Assembly (NCBI GenBank): GCA_023333565.1
Contig: JAJKFH010001585.1
Location: forward strand, 1 to 64,000
Direction of reading: 5' to 3'
Source of the DNA: Puffinus mauretanicus
Lineage: Eukaryota > Chordata > Aves > Procellariiformes > Procellariidae
DNA length: 64,000 bases
In this document: positions 63,106 to 64,000 of the stretch, piece by piece
Layout: each line of letters starts with the position of its first letter
Position numbering within the stretch: the first letter of the stretch is position 1
Notes under the pieces: generated by a model
The model's database searches: none
The model's input: only the letters and a program-made list of their open reading frames with translations
Told to the model about the DNA's origin: nothing
Program-made: the position numbers and the translations under genes

Positions 63106-64000
63106 TGTGTTTTCATGGCAAGGTTTTGGTAATGGGGGGGCTGCAGGTGTGGCTTCTGTGAGAAGATGCCAGAAGCTGTCCCCATGTCAGCCACTTCCAG
63201 CTGGCTCCAAGACGGACCTACCACTGATGAAAGCTGAGCCAATCAGCAACGGTGTTGACCACTGAGAAAACATATTTAAGAATGGGTAAAAACTGCTGCA
63301 CAACAGCAGCTGGAGGAGAGGAGTGAGAATATGTGAGAGAAACAACTCTGCAGACACCAAGGTCAGTGAAGGGGGAGGAGGTGCTCCAGGCACCAGAGCA
63401 GAGACTCTCCTGTAGCCCATGGTGAAGACCATGGTGAGGTAGGCCTGCAGCCCATGGATGTTAATAGTGGAGCAGATATCGACCTGCAGTCCATGGAGGA
63501 CCCCATGCTGGAGCAGGTGGAGGCACTTGAAGGAAGCTGTGATCCCATGGAGAGTCCACACTGGAGCAGGCTCCTGGCAGGATCTGCAGCCCACGGAAAG
63601 GAGCCATGCTGGACCAGATTTTCTGGTAGGACTTGTGACCCCATGGGAGACCCACGCTGGAACAGTCCGTTCCTGAAGGACTGCACCCCGTGGAAAGGAC
63701 CCATGCTAGAGTAGTTCATGAAGAACTGCAGCTCATGGGAAGGATCCACATTGGAGAAGTTTGTGAAGGACTGTATCCTGTGGTTGGGACCCCACACTGG
63801 ACCAGGGAAAGAGTGCAAAAAGGAAGGAGCAGCAGAGACAATGCATAATGAACTGACTGCAAGCCCCATTCCCTGTCCCCCTGTGCCACTTGTGGGGAGG
63901 AGGTAGAGAAAATCGCGAGTGAACTTGAGCCCGGGAAGAAGGGAGGGGTGGGGGAAGGTCTTTTTAAGGTTTGGTTTTATTTCCCATTATCCTACTCTGA
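63106..64000 (+). mobile_element. second ERV LTR of another family, cut by window end
   Basis: This starts near TGTTTTCATGGCAAGGTTTT. It continues with 'gtggcttctgtgagaag', 'ggctccaagacggacctacc', a TATA-like 'catatttaagaa' (near 63269), and then a long GC-rich series of short repeats, ending in 'ttttatttcccattatccta' at the window edge. The order matches a widespread avian LTR type with internal repeats. R/U5 and the 3' terminus lie beyond the window. Open frames on both strands come from the tandem structure. Confidence 0.8.
63415..63810 (+). repeat. internal tandem array of the LTR, unit 45-53 bp
   Basis: Seven diverged copies of a CCACGCTGGAGCAG-like core begin near 63503, 63556, 63604, 63651, 63700, 63745 and 63791. 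They alternate with a CTGCAGCCCATGG-like block. Spacing is 45-53 bp. The array sits just downstream of the TATA-like box, so it would be transcribed as leader. Confidence 0.8.

Noticed and set aside
63187..63906. Frames of 62-168 codons on both strands
   Set aside because: By-products of the tandem repeats in the plus-strand LTR; no protein motif.
1..64000. Search for CRISPR arrays, operons, phage genes, toxin-antitoxin or other prokaryotic systems
   Set aside because: The window is avian nuclear DNA; repeats are irregular microsatellites and retroelements, and no prokaryotic coding density or spacer pattern is present.

Overview
This window reads as vertebrate, specifically avian, nuclear DNA. 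It is AT-rich and gene-poor, with single-base runs and microsatellites. The interspersed repeats are CR1 LINE fragments, whose 3' ends carry the typical avian 'aggtcccttc' tail, and ERV long terminal repeats of the type ending in GGTTAAACCACGACA or GGTCAACCCACCACA. Old MIR-like relics are also present. No L1 or Alu was seen, and there is no prokaryotic gene organisation, CRISPR array, operon or tRNA/rRNA gene. A bird, probably neoavian, is the simplest reading; the species cannot be fixed from the sequence.

Layout. 1-146 is the 3' end of an LTR cut by the window edge, followed by an MIR-like relic near 600-725. 726-25965 is mostly unique AT-rich DNA. It holds a strong C-rich/G-quadruplex tract (1243-1290), a short CR1 tail (about 10600-10672), a perfect hairpin (14350-14374), TG-rich DNA (15154-15370), an unidentified LTR-like element bounded by TGTCAG/CTGACA (21244-21730) and a few exon-like segments. 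25966-26428 is an antisense CR1 3' end. 28600-29064 ends in a recognisable LTR U5. Two solo LTRs with perfect 5-bp target duplications sit at 30735-31300 (minus; ATTAG) and 33060-33551 (plus; GGTAA). 35450-37890 is a long decayed CR1 running from endonuclease to 3' end. 38870-38995 is a second MIR-like relic. 47916-48099 is a diverged minisatellite of about 31 bp. 51735-52010 is a partial, opposite-strand second copy of the 21.2-21.7 kb element. 52560-53522 (minus) is a decayed ERVL-like internal fragment with a tRNA-Leu-type primer binding site and a gag-like open frame. 55907-56225 is an almost pure pyrimidine tract. 62697-63105 (minus) and 63106-64000 (plus) are two different LTRs abutting each other, the second cut by the window end.

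No confident host protein-coding gene was found. A few segments have good splice signals and an open frame (10189-10323 +, 18136-18256 -, 31387-31522 +, 27630-27884 -). Their strands and phases do not chain into one gene, and pseudo-exons of this quality occur by chance in AT-rich DNA, so they are given low confidence. The window is best read as a gene desert or a large intron shaped by retroelement insertion. I did not find a previously undescribed molecular system. The most unusual items are the unidentified LTR-like repeat pair, the intact CRE and palindrome in one solo LTR, the ERVL fragment with a preserved primer site, and the eight-run G-quadruplex tract.
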